The translations under genes and the position numbers were made by a program. Positions 9,731 to 22,600 of a stretch of DNA of 57,080 nt are shown in pieces. The stretch's first letter is position 1; each line of letters starts with the position of its first letter. The notes beneath the pieces are model-generated. The model was not told the origin of the DNA, ran no database searches, and worked only from the letters and a program-made list of their open reading frames with translations. This DNA is from Emmonsiellopsis sp. PD_33 (taxonomy: Eukaryota; Ascomycota; Eurotiomycetes; Onygenales; Ajellomycetaceae): NCBI GenBank assembly GCA_032988165.1, contig JANTQF010000223.1, forward strand, positions 1 to 57,080. Reading direction: 5' to 3'.

Positions 9731-9838
9731 ACCGGGCCCTTAAGATTACGTCAGCGTAGCTGCTTCACCTTTGGACTATGCGAGGGTCCGTCCAAAGATG
9801 GAGGAAAAGCGTAGCTGACGTAAGCTTAAGGGCCCGGT
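9731..9838. mobile_element. 108-bp MITE with about 25-bp terminal inverted repeats and TA target duplication
   Basis: The left end ACCGGGCCCTTAAGATTACG and the inverted right end agree at 24 of 25 positions. Both ends are flanked by TA (9729-9730, 9839-9840). The interior also pairs (TTTGGAC...GTCCAAA), so nearly the whole element can fold. TA flanks and inverted repeats fit a non-autonomous Tc1/mariner-type element. It has kept its CpGs. Confidence 0.8.
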
Positions 9839-10021
9839 TACCCTACGCGATCATCAGCATTTCAGTCTGGGGATCAGCCCTACATACATAGTTACTTCGA
9901 ACTTAACATTGTTCATATAGTTCTTTGTGAGCTATTGACCAAGGCTAAAACATTCCCTTTCTTGGATATTAGATACTAATCGTGCCTACGCTGTGGCCGG
10001 CCAAGCAGCACCCAGCAGAAC

Positions 10022-10283
10022 GCTGCACCTCTTCTAGGTGCACCATAATAGAGATACCATAAAAACACCGGAATCATAAAATGCGATGGAATTTTAGTGT
10101 AAAAATAATAAAACTCTGAATAAAAGAATAATACAAAGAATAATATGATTTTTCAAGATGTTTCTATCAAAACATATACCCTATATCTTATATGGTGGTT
10201 GAGAAATAGAGAGAAACTCATATAAAAGGTACATATTCTCACTTTTTATGATTCTGCTGTGGTGCACCTAGAAGAGGTGCAGC
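10022..10283. mobile_element. 262-bp MITE-like element with perfect 24-bp terminal inverted repeats
   Basis: The left arm 10022-10045 (GCTGCACCTCTTCTAGGTGC...) and right arm 10260-10283 are exact inverted copies. The interior is AT-rich and non-coding. No clean target duplication is seen; the flanks share a similar GCAGCACC..CAGAA motif. The element marks the switch from CpG-containing to CpG-free DNA. Superfamily is unknown. Confidence 0.7.
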
Positions 10284-11152
10284 ACCAGAAGCTGCCCACA
10301 AATAGGTAAGGACAAGCAAAGACATGATTAGATGGAACTGATCCAAGCATTGCAATGCCTACAGTGAGCTGGTTGGTGGTCTGTTAGGTTCTGTCATGTA
10401 GTATTCTTGGATAGTGTCCTATTCTGCCTTGTTAATCATTCTGTCAATAGGCATGCTCAAGGTTCCAATCTCATTGATGAGGACCATTAGGAATCTGTGA
10501 GAATCCAACTAGACCAAAAAGGATCAATCCTTAGAGGCAAGGATGACTCTAAGGATATTTAAAGAATCTAATGAGGACTTTCTTATATAACCCTTCCCTA
10601 TGAGAGGGGTAGTTGCACTTAGCTCTGTAAGCTTCTTTGTCCAACTCAGTGGTTGGTCCATAGAGTAGTACTCTATGTCTTCATGTGTTATTACACATAA
10701 AGTTGCAAAAAGAAATATAGTTGATATGTAGGAGCTCTCTATCTTTAGTCTTTCATGGGGGGTTCATGATCCACAGTGCTTGGGATAGGAGTTACTTATG
10801 AAAGGCTATTTATTGTATTATTGTAATAGCCTGGCTAGTTTCAGAGGGCTCATCTGAAGTCTTAGTGCCAAGTGCTCTTTCAGGGCATGTTTACTAACCC
10901 AGAGCAAAATGCTCTCAGAGCTGTGGAGTGTAATGAAATACTGCTAATATAGTGCATACTATCAAGCTATTCCTCTTTCATAGAAGTAAGGTTATATGAC
11001 TTGATTAGAAATTAAACACACATTCTATTTGTTTATAATTATCTTCCTTTATCATTTTCATTGTTTTTGTACTATATTACCACAAAAATGGAAGGAAATC
11101 ATCCCTCTATCTCATTCATTATTATTACTGTAGATGAACTGACTTAAAATAA
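10284..11152. repeat. RIP-mutated AT-rich DNA, unassigned
   Basis: CpG-free, no ORF. The part from about 10,382 starts TGTTAGGTTCTG and contains TATA-like ATATAACCC; it could be an old LTR, but I find no partner in the window. Confidence 0.4.
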
Positions 11153-11406
11153 TGTAATAGATGCACTCCAATAAGCAGATCATGTAAGCTATACACTAGA
11201 ATCAAAATTGTAATTACTAGAGAAAGGAAGGAAAAAGGAAAAGAAATTGCAAGATTATGTGATATAAATAAAAGGGAATTATGCAAGGTCAGAGCAGATA
11301 AATGTTCATATAAAGACCTAATTAAAGGTATTTAATTAGGTAGTCAGAGATCAGGTAAAGTTTGAGTGAGCTATGAATATAGAGTATAAGGATGTAGCTC
11401 TTCACA
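11153..11406 (-). repeat. 3' LTR of A1
   Basis: 254 bp, matching 16468-16721 and the solo LTR 35167-35420. Confidence 0.9.
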
Positions 11407-11519
11407 TTATCTCCCCTTATTCAGTTTTGAAGGGCAGGCAGGAGGATTTAAAGAATCAGGCATGATACAGTACAGATAGAGTCTCATTAGGTAGGTACAG
11501 TTTCTTATAATAGGTAAGT

Positions 11520-14500
11520 ATGATAGTATCCTGCAGAGCAGAGGTTGATTCCCATAAAGAGGCCTTATATTTAAGCTACTTCACTAGATACTGAAATCCT
11601 CATTTATAGTAGTAATAGTTGAGGATAGCTTCAATCTTATATTTTACCTTATTATCTTTTCTGATGATGTCAGGTAGATGCCAGTCAGTAATCTCTTATG
11701 AGAGAAATAGATTGATAGAGGTCTTATAGAGTAAATTCATATGAAATACATTGTAGATTTTAGATGGTATGTTAAGATGATAGTTATAATTTCTCAGGAC
11801 TTTAATGATGATATACTTAATATATTAATAGTTAAGTATGTAAGATGAATGATTAATCATAATATTTTAGAAATCTAATCAGATCTTATTATCTACCTTA
11901 TAGTGTTTAGTGGGATTTTAGTAGGCATTCACATAGTTCTATTAGTTCTGCTGAGTACTAATTATAGAGGATTTAGCTTACTTATAGGCTTGCTGGAGTT
12001 TCAAAATGATGGTATCTACAATTTGGATTGAACTACAGGGTAAAGTAGAAAGTTTAAGTAATTTAGTGAGATTAAAAACTTTGAGGTTATAACTGTATGA
12101 GAGGAAAAATAGGCTGACATCAGTGCTAACAGTATTACAGCTATTAATTATAAGTTTAGTGTGTGAGAGGAGTTCATTCTAGTTATTCTAAGCATATAAA
12201 TAGAACTTTTAGAGGTAATTCTTAGTTATCTGAATCATACATTTAGTGCTACTATTAGTTTTAGGGTAGTAAGTAATTAAGAGGTGTCAGAAGATTTTAA
12301 GGAGCTAGTAGATTTAAGTTCAGATAGCTCTGATGAACTAGGTTCTACAGTCTGAGATAATTATATAGAGTAGATTATACTGATGATAAAATGAACTTTA
12401 AAGGAAGATTTTAGCCACTATAAGTGTGTTCATTTTCACACAGAGTTTGAGGATAATATCTTTACTGAGGTAATCAATAATGATAAGAATATTCTTGTAG
12501 CTGTTGCTCATGAGAAGGTCTATTATAAAATTAATAGTAACATCACACTAGACATATTTAAGGATTAAGAGAGATTTGAGTAGACCTTGATGGTGATCCT
12601 GCCAGGTGATGATGAATTAATAGATATTGTAGTTTCAGATGAACTATTAGATGCTCTAAAATATATCAGACTAGTAGAAATCTTAGGATAAAATTTGATA
12701 GAGTACTTTACAGTCTGAATGACTAATTATCAGAGAATTATGAGTTTCTTGCATGATTTAAGTATATAATGATTCTGAATTAGAAACCCACTACCTCTCC
12801 TGAAAGTATAATTAGGAGTTAGAGTCTACAGAGCATTTAGTAATATTAATATAGATTTGAAGTTCAGATGGAAAATAGTGAGTTTTATCTTGAATGACCT
12901 AGATTATCATCTGAAGGTATTTATTAGAGATGGCAGTAGTGTCCCAGAGTCCCTAAAGTGGGAATAAGATAGTCACAATTAGCAGGGTAATAAGTGAGAC
13001 ATATATTACTCTATGTGGTGTTGTTTTGAATTCTCTGAGGATCTATAAATCTAGTAGTCTCTATTTGTAGTTTACTCAGTAGGTATTAGAGTCTTCAGAA
13101 AGTATATTCTATTCATATTAAAAGAGAGCATTAGTTATGAAGTTCTCTGTGTCAGGGTGGTAATAAATTGTAAAATGAAAGTAGCTAAGGAATTCAACTC
13201 AGTACATCTGATGTTCAGAGAGTTTATAGATTATTATGAAATATTAGAGATTCTTATGATCTATAATGATTTCAAAGTTTTTCATGCTACAGAGTTTAAA
13301 ATCCCATTCCTCTAGATATTAGATGATGGTAAGAAGTTCCTTATCATAAATCTTATAGTTGACTTTGACAGGGCTGAGCTTCTTAGATATAAATATGCAG
13401 GATTGCAGGATGCCTTCATTATCCTATTGCATGAGAATACTGCCTGTAATGTAACTGAAAGAGTCTGTTTCAATCACCATTAGATAGTCAGAGTTAAATG
13501 TGATGAGCATCAGAATAGAGACAAACATCTACTTAAAACATATAAATACCTTATCTACTTTCTTAGATCATTGAAACTGCTGATCTTTACATGTGAGGTT
13601 GATCAGTAATCAGATGATGTCAGAAAAATCTTAAATGAAGTATTAATAGAAATTTATAAATTCTAGAAAGTCTCACACATTTTTTATGATTATAGGGGCC
13701 TCCCATTTAAGGATAACAGCAATCTTTTTGAGGTCCATATAGACTCTCTTTCCTGCCTCTATGATGAAGCTGAGGTAGGTCATCTCTTGAACTTTAAAAG
13801 TAGATTTATTAATGTTGATTGAGAGACTGTATTCATAAAGATAAATGAGGACTTTTCAGATGTACTCTTAATACTACTTGTAGAATCTATTGGTGAAGAT
13901 GAGGATATCATTAAGGTAGATGGAAGTAAATTCATCTAAATAATCTTATAAGGCTCAGTTAATATATTTCTAAAAGATGCTTAGAGCATTTATGAGGCTA
14001 AAAAGGATAACTATCTATTTGAATAAATTATATCTCATGTGAAAGGTGGTTAGCCATTCATCTCCTTCTATAATTTAAATCTTATAGAATGTGGAAATGA
14101 CATTCAGCTTTATGAATTACTTGACTTGGCTGATCTATTTGAGAGTCTCATTAATTAATGATAGTGAGTAATGATCTTTTTAAGTGAGGTAGTTAAGGCC
14201 CTAATAGTTAATATAGAACTAAAGGTCTCTATCTGGCTTTTTCATGAAAAGCATGGGTGCACTCACAGGTGAGTTACTAACTCAAATGAAACCCTTATCT
14301 AGAAGATCATTAAGGGTCTTGTGGAGCACAAGCAGTTCATCATATAACATATTATATAGTAGTCCTCAGAGTAGCTAAGAGTTTTTACCATCTATCTTCT
14401 CAAGTTTGATATAGTAATTATATACATCATAGAATGGTAGAAGCTTCTCAGTAGTCTTATGATCAAAAACATTAAGGAATTTATAATATTATGGAGGGAG

Positions 14501-16190
14501 GACTGTTGCAGGGTCAGTCTTCAACTTCTTAGAGAGTTATAAGAGAGCCTTCTCTATATTAACCATACTAGCAGTGAAGATTTCAATGAGAGGTTAGAAC
14601 TTGAATTTCTGATTACAGCTTTGAAGGAGGTTATAAATATTAATAGAGATTTGATGAAGGTCAGTAGTCTTATGAATGTCTTTTTTGAAGATGTGGATGC
14701 CTCCAGGGAATATGATATATTAATTGTAAGCATTGATAAGAGCTTAATATTCAGATAGTTATAATAGGCCTAGTATGAAGTTATATGAGAGATTTTCAAT
14801 CTCATATATATAGATATTTTCTTAGAGAAATCTACTAATATCAATATTAAGCTTCACCATGTTTCATACAAAGCTGCCTGTGTTACCATTGACATCTTCA
14901 ATCTTTTGAGGATTAATTAGGATACACAGGAGATTATAATGATTAACCATGTGAGGGTGAATCATTGAATAGTAACAGTAACCATTATCTATCATAACAT
15001 TCATATTAAAAGAATGATTAACTATAGTAGATATAAGAATCACTAAAATAATCATTTTCTTCTCAAAGGTCTTTCTATCTAACTTTAGAAGCTTCTGCTC
15101 ATGATTTCACATGAAAGCTAGTCTTTTCTTAAGTCTGATTTAGCATCTTTGAAGTCTTCCTTCTCTTTGAGCTTGATTTATACATTTACAGACTGTACAG
15201 GCAGTTTTAGGAGAATATAGGTTTCATGACAGTTAGTAGCTCTATACTCAGGTTTATCACAATTAATGTAGATACCTTGGGCACAGTGGTTAATAACAGC
15301 AGTAATAGTTATATTCAGAATGTAAAATGCATTTATGCAAGTAAACCCTGTAGATATTCAGTTCATAGTGTTTAGGTTCTTCAGTAGAGAGGTCTTGGGG
15401 AAGGCCTCCCTAGAGGTAGTAGAGGTATCACCATAGATTCAGCTCTAGATGGCCTTGATCTTGAACAAGTTATTCTCTATACTATAGAGCTTTATATAAT
15501 ATTTGAGGTATATAGGGGGTTCAATGGAGGCAATAATCTACTACAGGAGTTTAAACTTAATGATCTTTTTGAGTAGAACCTTCTTGACAGTGTCATCTCA
15601 CAGCTGGCCACTGACTTCCAGAATCTTCTAATTAAATCTTGGAAGAAAGGTAGAGAGTGGATTGATTTTCTAATGAATACTATGCAGTCAGATCAGGGCC
15701 TTCTAGGCCACTAAAGGGTCAGAGAAAAGGATGTTAAGCTGATTGAGAATGATATTAGAGGTTATAGAAATAAGTTTGGTATTAGCCTTCATCTAAGAGT
15801 GGAATTAGATGATAGCAATGCCAGAGAGTTGAGTATAGATATATTAGACCTAATCAGTGGGAGATCTAATTATAAGGTCATCTAAAGTGATTTTGGCCTC
15901 TGCACTGAGGCACCAGACAGGGTATTTGAAGACTTATTTGCCCATGAATTTCTCAAGGGTGGCAAGCCTTTCTTTCAGATGTCTTAGGAAGTCCTCAAAA
16001 GGAGCAGTTGGGTGAGTAGGAGTCAGGATAGAAGCTAAAGTTGATGTGAGCATATAATTTTATTTAGTAATGAGGTTAATCTTATTTACAAGCTATTAAA
16101 TGAAGTTTCAGAATTCAGTATTAGAGCTCTGAGAAGAAATGCTATCTTCACATAGAGGATCCATATTTATGATGGATTTAAAAGATTATT
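11520..16190 (-). pseudogene. A1 gag-pol remnant (zinc knuckle, RT, RNase H, integrase, chromodomain)
   Basis: Reading leftwards: a CCHC-like knuckle near 15,290-15,230 (NCDKPEYRATNC, with some ligands mutated); RT around 14,260-13,750 with a KKPDRDL...FYI block and a YLND active-site box near 13,907-13,919; and a terminal chromodomain at about 11,660-11,520 (YLVKW, LWESTSALQDT). Many in-frame stops of the CAA/CAG/CGA/TGG-to-stop type. It belongs to the class of fungal Gypsy elements with a C-terminal chromodomain. Confidence 0.8.
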
Positions 16191-16467
16191 TAGATTCAGA
16201 GAGTTTAAAGGATTCAGAAAGTTTGAAGGATTTAGAAAGTTTGGAGGAAAATCTTATGAAATATTGATATGAACTATTAGGGCTTTGAAGCCTTTTACTG
16301 ATATGTCATCTGGTGGAGCTGAGCTAAGCAAGTTGTATTTTGGATTTTAAAAGAGTTTACTGTATATATAGGTTGTGTTTGGAAGAATCTACTATATGTA
16401 TGAATCATATTTGAAGGGTGAATATAATGAGGATCTCTAAGAAGAGATTAAGTGAGTAATTACAAAA

Positions 16468-16721
16468 TGTAATGGGCATGCTCTGATAAGTAGATTGTGC
16501 AAGCTATATGCTAGAATCAAAATTGTAATTGCTAGAGAAAGGAAGGAAAAAGGAAAAGGAATTACAAGATTGTATAATATAAACAGAAGAGAATTACATG
16601 AGATTAGAATAGATAAATGTTCATATGAAGGCCTGGTTGAAGGCATCCAATCAGGCAGTCAGAGATCAGGTGAAGTTCAGGCAAGCTATGAATATAGAGT
16701 ATAAGAATGTAGCCCTTTACA
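16468..16721 (-). repeat. 5' LTR of A1
   Basis: 254 bp, TGTAATGGGC...TTTACA, partner of 11153-11406. Confidence 0.9.
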
Positions 16722-17506
16722 AATAGTAATAATAACACAGTTCTTAGTAACTAATAACCTATACAGAAATCATACAGAAAACTCATATATTTAATGCCTG
16801 TAATGCCTGCAATGCCTGCAACAACCTTCTAACTCATCTAGGAGGCATCTTAAATGCCCATAATGACCTTCCAACTTGAAATGACTAGGTCATATACTAC
16901 ATAAGATTATTATATGAAGGAGGTACTTTTAAATGGATTCCTAGTAGCACAATGTGAAGGATTATTAATAAATAATGAAAACTTCAAATCTTAGAGTTAG
17001 AATATAGTAGTTAATGCTATTAAAAAGGTTACAATATAGTATATCATAAAATTTACATGTAAAATTAGATGAAAGAAGTTCAAAATCATATGGAAGCTAT
17101 GGGAAAAATATAAGTCTTAAATATTAGATTAAATGTTAGATTTAACTATCAAAATATATATTATAAATTTAGAGGTTATAGATATATATTTTCTTATCTA
17201 CTTTGAGATATAAAAATTTCATTTCTATGAACTATCACATTAAGTTCTATATGAATAGCTTCTTACTGGCTAGCTGATCAGCAGGTAGCATGCCATCAGT
17301 TATTAAGCTCTCTTATAATAGTAGTAATAGTAGTGTGTAGCTAAGTCAGAAAATAATCTAAATAATGATAGTAAAAATCTACTATTAATAAATTTCTTAC
17401 TAATAATAATAATCTTAATACTGATGATTCTAACACTAACTGCTTCAGCACTATCAGTATTAAGTAAATATAATTAAGAAGACTTAATAATAGTATGAAA
17501 GAGATC
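16722..17506. repeat. RIP-mutated DNA between A1 and C1, unassigned
   Basis: AT-rich and CpG-free. It has a short CCTGTAATG/CCTGCAATG/CCTGCAA repetition near 16,797-16,823. No ORF or LTR partner was seen. It probably belongs to an older element into which A1 and C1 inserted. Confidence 0.35.
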
Positions 17507-17776
17507 TGTGAGAATAAGGCTTTATAAAAAGGTTATTTGATTGTTTGCAGCTAGGCATGAGATGTCTACATCAGAAGATAGTATAGAAATAAAAGGTAGA
17601 TATATGAATGATAATAGTATTCAAGCTGAGAATTTCATGAATGTGAGATCCTCACAATCTATATAACTATCTATAGTGTGTGTAGTGAGAGCTCACTTAT
17701 GAGCTCTAGCTCTAAGACTGATTCACAAGTCTTGATCTGAGATCTAAAGGTAGAGAATTCATATGAATTTCTTACA
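17507..17776 (-). repeat. 3' LTR of C1
   Basis: 270 bp; has TATA at 17523-17526 where the partners have CACA, CATG and TGTG (ancestral CGCG). Confidence 0.9.
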
Positions 17777-18514
17777 TATCCCTCTCTCTCTAGAGTCTTC
17801 ATTCATAAAGACTGACCAGATCCACCCCATCATAGAGAGTCCTTCCCTGCAAGGAAAATCACTACAGTGAAACTCACTAAAAACCCTTCATAAAGATATA
17901 AAAAAACCTCAGGGAGGGCAAAAAAATTCATTGTCTTGTAAGAGAAAAAAGTTTTTTCACTTAGTTTCTTTCATCATGAGAGCTCATAAATTACTTCCAG
18001 CCAGTTCTTAATGGTTCTTTCACCACCATAAGGCCTATTTCTTGCATAGAGAATCTAATGTCAGCTCTAGTATTCATCTTGAATCTTCATAATAATAAGG
18101 ATCTTCTCATGGAATTCCATTATAATCTCAGGTATTTACTCAAAATTCTCATAATAAAGTAAATTTCACAGTCCTTTCCCTTCATCATAGTTACTAGAAT
18201 AATAGAGAATCATAGAGGCCTTTCCTTTCCTTCCTGAGAGTAGGAAATTACCTACCTTACTGCCAGCATTCAGAATTATCCTTCTTTCTATAAGAACCCC
18301 CTTCTACTCCTATAAATTTAACTCTTCTAAAATCATTAATTATAATAATCTTCTGTGAATACTTCCAACATCCACAAGAGCCTTTATGTAAGCTATCTAA
18401 TCTTTAAGTCTCTAATTCTAGCTAACCTTTTCTATTCATAATAGCATTCTAAACTAATTTCCTTCTTTCATAAGAGTTTTTAATTCCTACAAAAAAAAAA
18501 AAAACAACAACAAA
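17777..18514 (+). other. Non-coding leader of the C-family antisense ORF
   Basis: About 740 bp between the 3' LTR and the antisense ATG. No ORF. It ends in an A-run and CAACAACAAA just before the ATG, like a fungal 5' UTR. Any promoter for the antisense ORF should lie here. The relic at 5981-6450 is related to it. Confidence 0.5.
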
Positions 18515-19286
18515 ATGTCATCCAACCCAGCCTGCAGAGGTCATAGCTATGATTATGAATATAGTGGGTATAGACATAGTACCTCTAAATGTAATTATAG
18601 AGGGGCTACTACTGCTTCTGATGTTACTTCTACTACTACTTAGCTCTTAATTGTGCTATAGATAGTCCTATAGAATCTGGCATCAAGTTCTGCTAATCCT
18701 CTCTATCCTGTAAGTTATACTCATAATATTCAATTTATATATATTATTAATATAGCTTGAGCTTCTAACTCAATCAATAATGTCTGTAAATTCCTACTAG
18801 TACAACAATCCTCCACTAACTATCCCTATGGATAGAGATGCCTTCACAACCCTCTCCTAATAGGACTCTAAGCTTATGCATATAGATGCACACATTCACA
18901 ACCCCAACTAGCATGGGCAGTAGGTACCAGAAATGCTTATAAACTCTATAAATATAGGTAACAATAACAATTAGACTTTTCTTTACAAGCTGAGCTGAGT
19001 AAGGGAGCCAGCACTCTACATGCTAATAGTTAGGGAGATCATAATAATTATATAGCTAAGCTGATATATATAGCTCTATAAGAGCTACTTAGTTATACAT
19101 TCTAGGGGGGAGCCTCTACAGTCCTATAAAAACTATGCACTGCCAGGGAGAATCTTGCCATGAGCAATTTACATTTCTGAAGGAATTAGGTAGAAGTATA
19201 ATAACTACATTTAGCACAGTTATATAGAGGCCTACTTCTTTGAGTGTGAGCAATTTTAGAAGTTATTATAGAGAATAGAGAGATAA
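18515..19286 (+). pseudogene. C1 antisense ORF3, two exons, about 241 codons
   Basis: Exon 1 is 18515-18709 (65 codons, starts MSSNPACRGH). The intron is 18710-18755 (GTAAGT...TATTAATATAG; C2 has TACTAACACAG). Exon 2 is 18756-19286. The exon 2 frame contains stops, most of which lie at the same positions in C2 and fit CAA/CAG/CGA changed to stops. Shared peptides include ALYMLI, LYKSYL and the end FxxLLxxIE. The first about 40 residues hold Cys/His/Tyr where CpG decay of Arg codons is the simplest explanation, implying an Arg/Gly-rich basic N-terminus. No family is recognised. It is oriented against gag-pol, ending about 350 bp from the pol stop. Confidence 0.65.
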
Positions 19287-19640
19287 AATATAAATTTCCT
19301 AATATTTTCTTTTTTTTTATTAGCCTCTAAATTGTTCACAGCCTTTCCTTTTTATTAGTAGAATGAGAATGAAATGATTTTATTTTTACTTTCTTAACTT
19401 ATAGGTCTTTTTCTTCTAGAGAAAATTTAGAAATCATTACAGACTGAGTCTATAAGTCATAATGTAAGTATGCTACAACAACTAGAGATTCTACAGAGCT
19501 CCAAATTTATCTGAATTAGTAGAGTAAAAGTTCCTTCTTAGTTTCCACAGGTATCTGACCCCTATAGATGACTCTCAAGTGAGCTTATTCTCCTTGCCTG
19601 AGTAATCTTATCATTAAATTCTATATCAGAGCCTATAACC

Positions 19641-22600
19641 TCATTTCTCTGAATTTACTATAGTTTTAACCTGATACTCCTTCTCATTCTTTAAGGCCTT
19701 ACAAATAGAGTAGTGCATCACAGGATTCTTCCCAGGCCTCTCCCTGTACTCATAAAGTAAGGAAATATAGAAGATATTATGTATATCTAACTTAGAGGGA
19801 AGCTCCAGCCTGTAGGCCTGAGTCTCTATTTTTTTCACAATATAGTAAGATTCAGTTCATAAGAGGTTCAGCTTTTTACTTGACCTCTACATGCTGATAT
19901 TTTCCAGGCTCAATCAGACCCTATCATCTTTCATAAACTACTTCATAATATACTTAAAATTATAGTACTTAATCTGATATTTCTGAGTTTTTTTCAGAGC
20001 TTCATGAGTTTTCTTGCAAATCTCCCTGATTAAATCTACATAATTACAAGTGTCTTGATATTCAATCATATATTTCCATGGATCTAGTAAAGTCATGCAT
20101 GGGTGATAACCTATAAATATAAAGAAAGAGGACTTACTCATACTGGCATACCTGAAGTTATTATATGCAAACTTCATAAGGGCTAACCAAAGCACTCAAT
20201 CATCCTAATTATAGTTAATGAAGCTTTACAGGTACTATTCTAGAATGCTCATTAACTATTCTATCTAATCATTTATTTGTTAATAGAAAGCTATACTCAG
20301 ATCTCATAAGATCTTTAATAGGTTCATCAGGTCTGTCTAGAATTTACTTATAAAGATTAATCCTCTATTAGAGATAATATTTATAAGAAGCCCATGCAAA
20401 CACATTATATTATAAATGAATAAATGTGTCATCCTCTTGAATTTCATATCCTTACAGGTAGAGATGAAGTGTGCTATCTTGATGAATCTATCCACAATCA
20501 TCAAGACACTATTAAAGATATTATCATGTAGGTTCCTACTCTCTAGTAGGCCTATCAACATGTTCATTCCCAGTTGCTCCCAGGGCTCCTATAGAATAGG
20601 TAGAGGTGTAAGCTCTCCATATGGTTTTATTCTAACTACTTATAAGCTCTGATAGACTATATAGAAATTCACAACCTTCTTAATCAATTCTCACATATAA
20701 GGCTAGTAATACTTTCTTGCAAGTAGCTCATGAGTTCATACATCTACAAAATGACCTGCTAGAGAGAAGTTATAATGCATTTTGATGAGCTCTACACAGA
20801 GTAACTCATTCATAAGAATATAGATTTAGCTATTTCTTTATAATAGATCATTCATCTCCCTTCAAAACTTAATCTTTTTAATCTTAAATTCTTTTATAAT
20901 CTCTTTCTAAATTTACCTAGTAAGTTCATCTATCTGTTGGAGCTCCAGCAGCCTAAGCATCAGATCTTACAAAGATTTATACTTAGTTTCATTTTGCATC
21001 AGATCTTATATGATGCCTTGCAAGGCTATTATATCTTCATCACTAGTATCATCTCTAAGAACCTTCATAATGGCTCAAAGAGAATTAATTGATATAGCTG
21101 TAGAAACTAATTGTATAGGCTCTTTTCCTCCCTTCTTCTCTTACAAGAATTTAAGTAGTTTATTAAATAATTCCTCTATATGATTTATATTCAGCATTCA
21201 GTAGAGCTTTTCAGCCTCCTCTAGCTCCTCAATGTTAGTAGCCTTCACATTTTAAATGTAGTCTGACTGCTATAAGGGTCTATCTGTAGGGTTATCTATC
21301 CCCTTGATGTATTTAATTATAAACCAGTAATCACTTAGTTTCTAAGCCCAATAAACCTATCTCCACAAGAGCTCTTTAATTGTTACAAATTGATAAAGAC
21401 TGTCATAATCTATTTGCACCAGAATTGATGAACTCATTCCTTCCAAATAATACCACTAATATCTGAAGGATTCCACTATTACAAGTAGCTTCTGATCATA
21501 AATCTTATAATTAATCTTCACAGGAATCATCTTCTACAAGTAGAAAGTAATAGACACTCAGTTCCTATTATTCAGCAGCTGTAAAAGGATTCCAGAGATC
21601 ACATAGATAGAGACTTTTATTTCAAGGCAGATTTTCCATAAAGAGTCAAAATGATATAGTAGTATTAAATCTATAAAGGCCCTTTTTATTTCCTTAAAGG
21701 CCTTGCAGATCTCCTCATCTAAGAAGGTTCCTTTCAAGAGCTTCTTTATAAGCTTCTTCTGATGTTATTGCTGAAAGTTCTTCTTCTTATTATTACTCTT
21801 TAGTAGGCTTGTAAGAGGAAGTGTCTTTCTTGTAAAAGTCTCTATGAAGTGGCAGTAGAAGTTTATAAAGCTCAGAAACATCTGAATGTCATATATGCTT
21901 TAGGGCTCTAGTCAGAATAGAATGATCTTAACCTACAAGTCTTCCATTTTGATCCTATTTAGGGTAATAATATACTCAAGGAAATTGATCTCCTGCAAGT
22001 AGAAATTATACTTTATAAGCTTTATATATAACCCAGCCTCCCTTAGTACTTCTAATATCTTACAGACATAGCCTGAATGCTTCTTTTCATCCTTTAAATA
22101 GATAATCACATTATTAAGGTAGATAACCATAAATACATCCAAGTAAGTATAAAGACATTTATTGATATAAGATTGAAAACAGGCTGAAGCATTAACTAAT
22201 CTAAATGATATAACTAAGTACTCAAATAGTCTCAGTGATGTTCTAAAGGTAGTTTTCCACTCATTTCCCCTTGCAATTTGCAGGCAATGATAAGTATTGA
22301 TGATATTCAGCTGTATGAAGATGATAGTACTCATGAGTCAGTTAATTATATTCTCAATCAATAATAAGGGATATCTATTCTTAACTGTCTTGATATTTAG
22401 ATTATAAAAATCCACACACATCTATAATCCATCATCCTTCTTCTTTGCAAACATAATTGAAGCATCAGTAGAGAATTATAAGAGCTGAATAAAGCTACTC
22501 TCCATATTATTCTCTAAGTATTCCTACAAGGCATCTATTTCCTGTTGCAAAAGCTTATAAATTAGATCTCAGAATAGCTGTACTTCTGAGATTAGCTCTA

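Larger units (their letters stand above)
11153..16721 (-). mobile_element. Gypsy LTR retrotransposon A1, RIP-inactivated
   Basis: The two 254-bp LTRs (11153-11406 and 16468-16721) start TGTAAT and end CA. Target duplication is AATAA (left) against AATAG (right), differing by a G-to-A change. A purine tract (reverse strand AAGGGGAGATAA) abuts the 3' LTR at 11406. At 5.57 kb this is the shortest family here and has no room for an extra 3' ORF: its chromodomain ends about 110 bp from the LTR. Confidence 0.92.

Noticed and set aside
9327..9814. Plus-strand ORFs of 108-134 codons
   Set aside because: They are shadows of the UPF0390-type gene and run into the MITE.
16722..17506. Possible CRISPR-like or satellite array because of the repeated CCTG(T/C)AATG motif
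   Set aside because: Only about three short units, no spacers; the genome is fungal.
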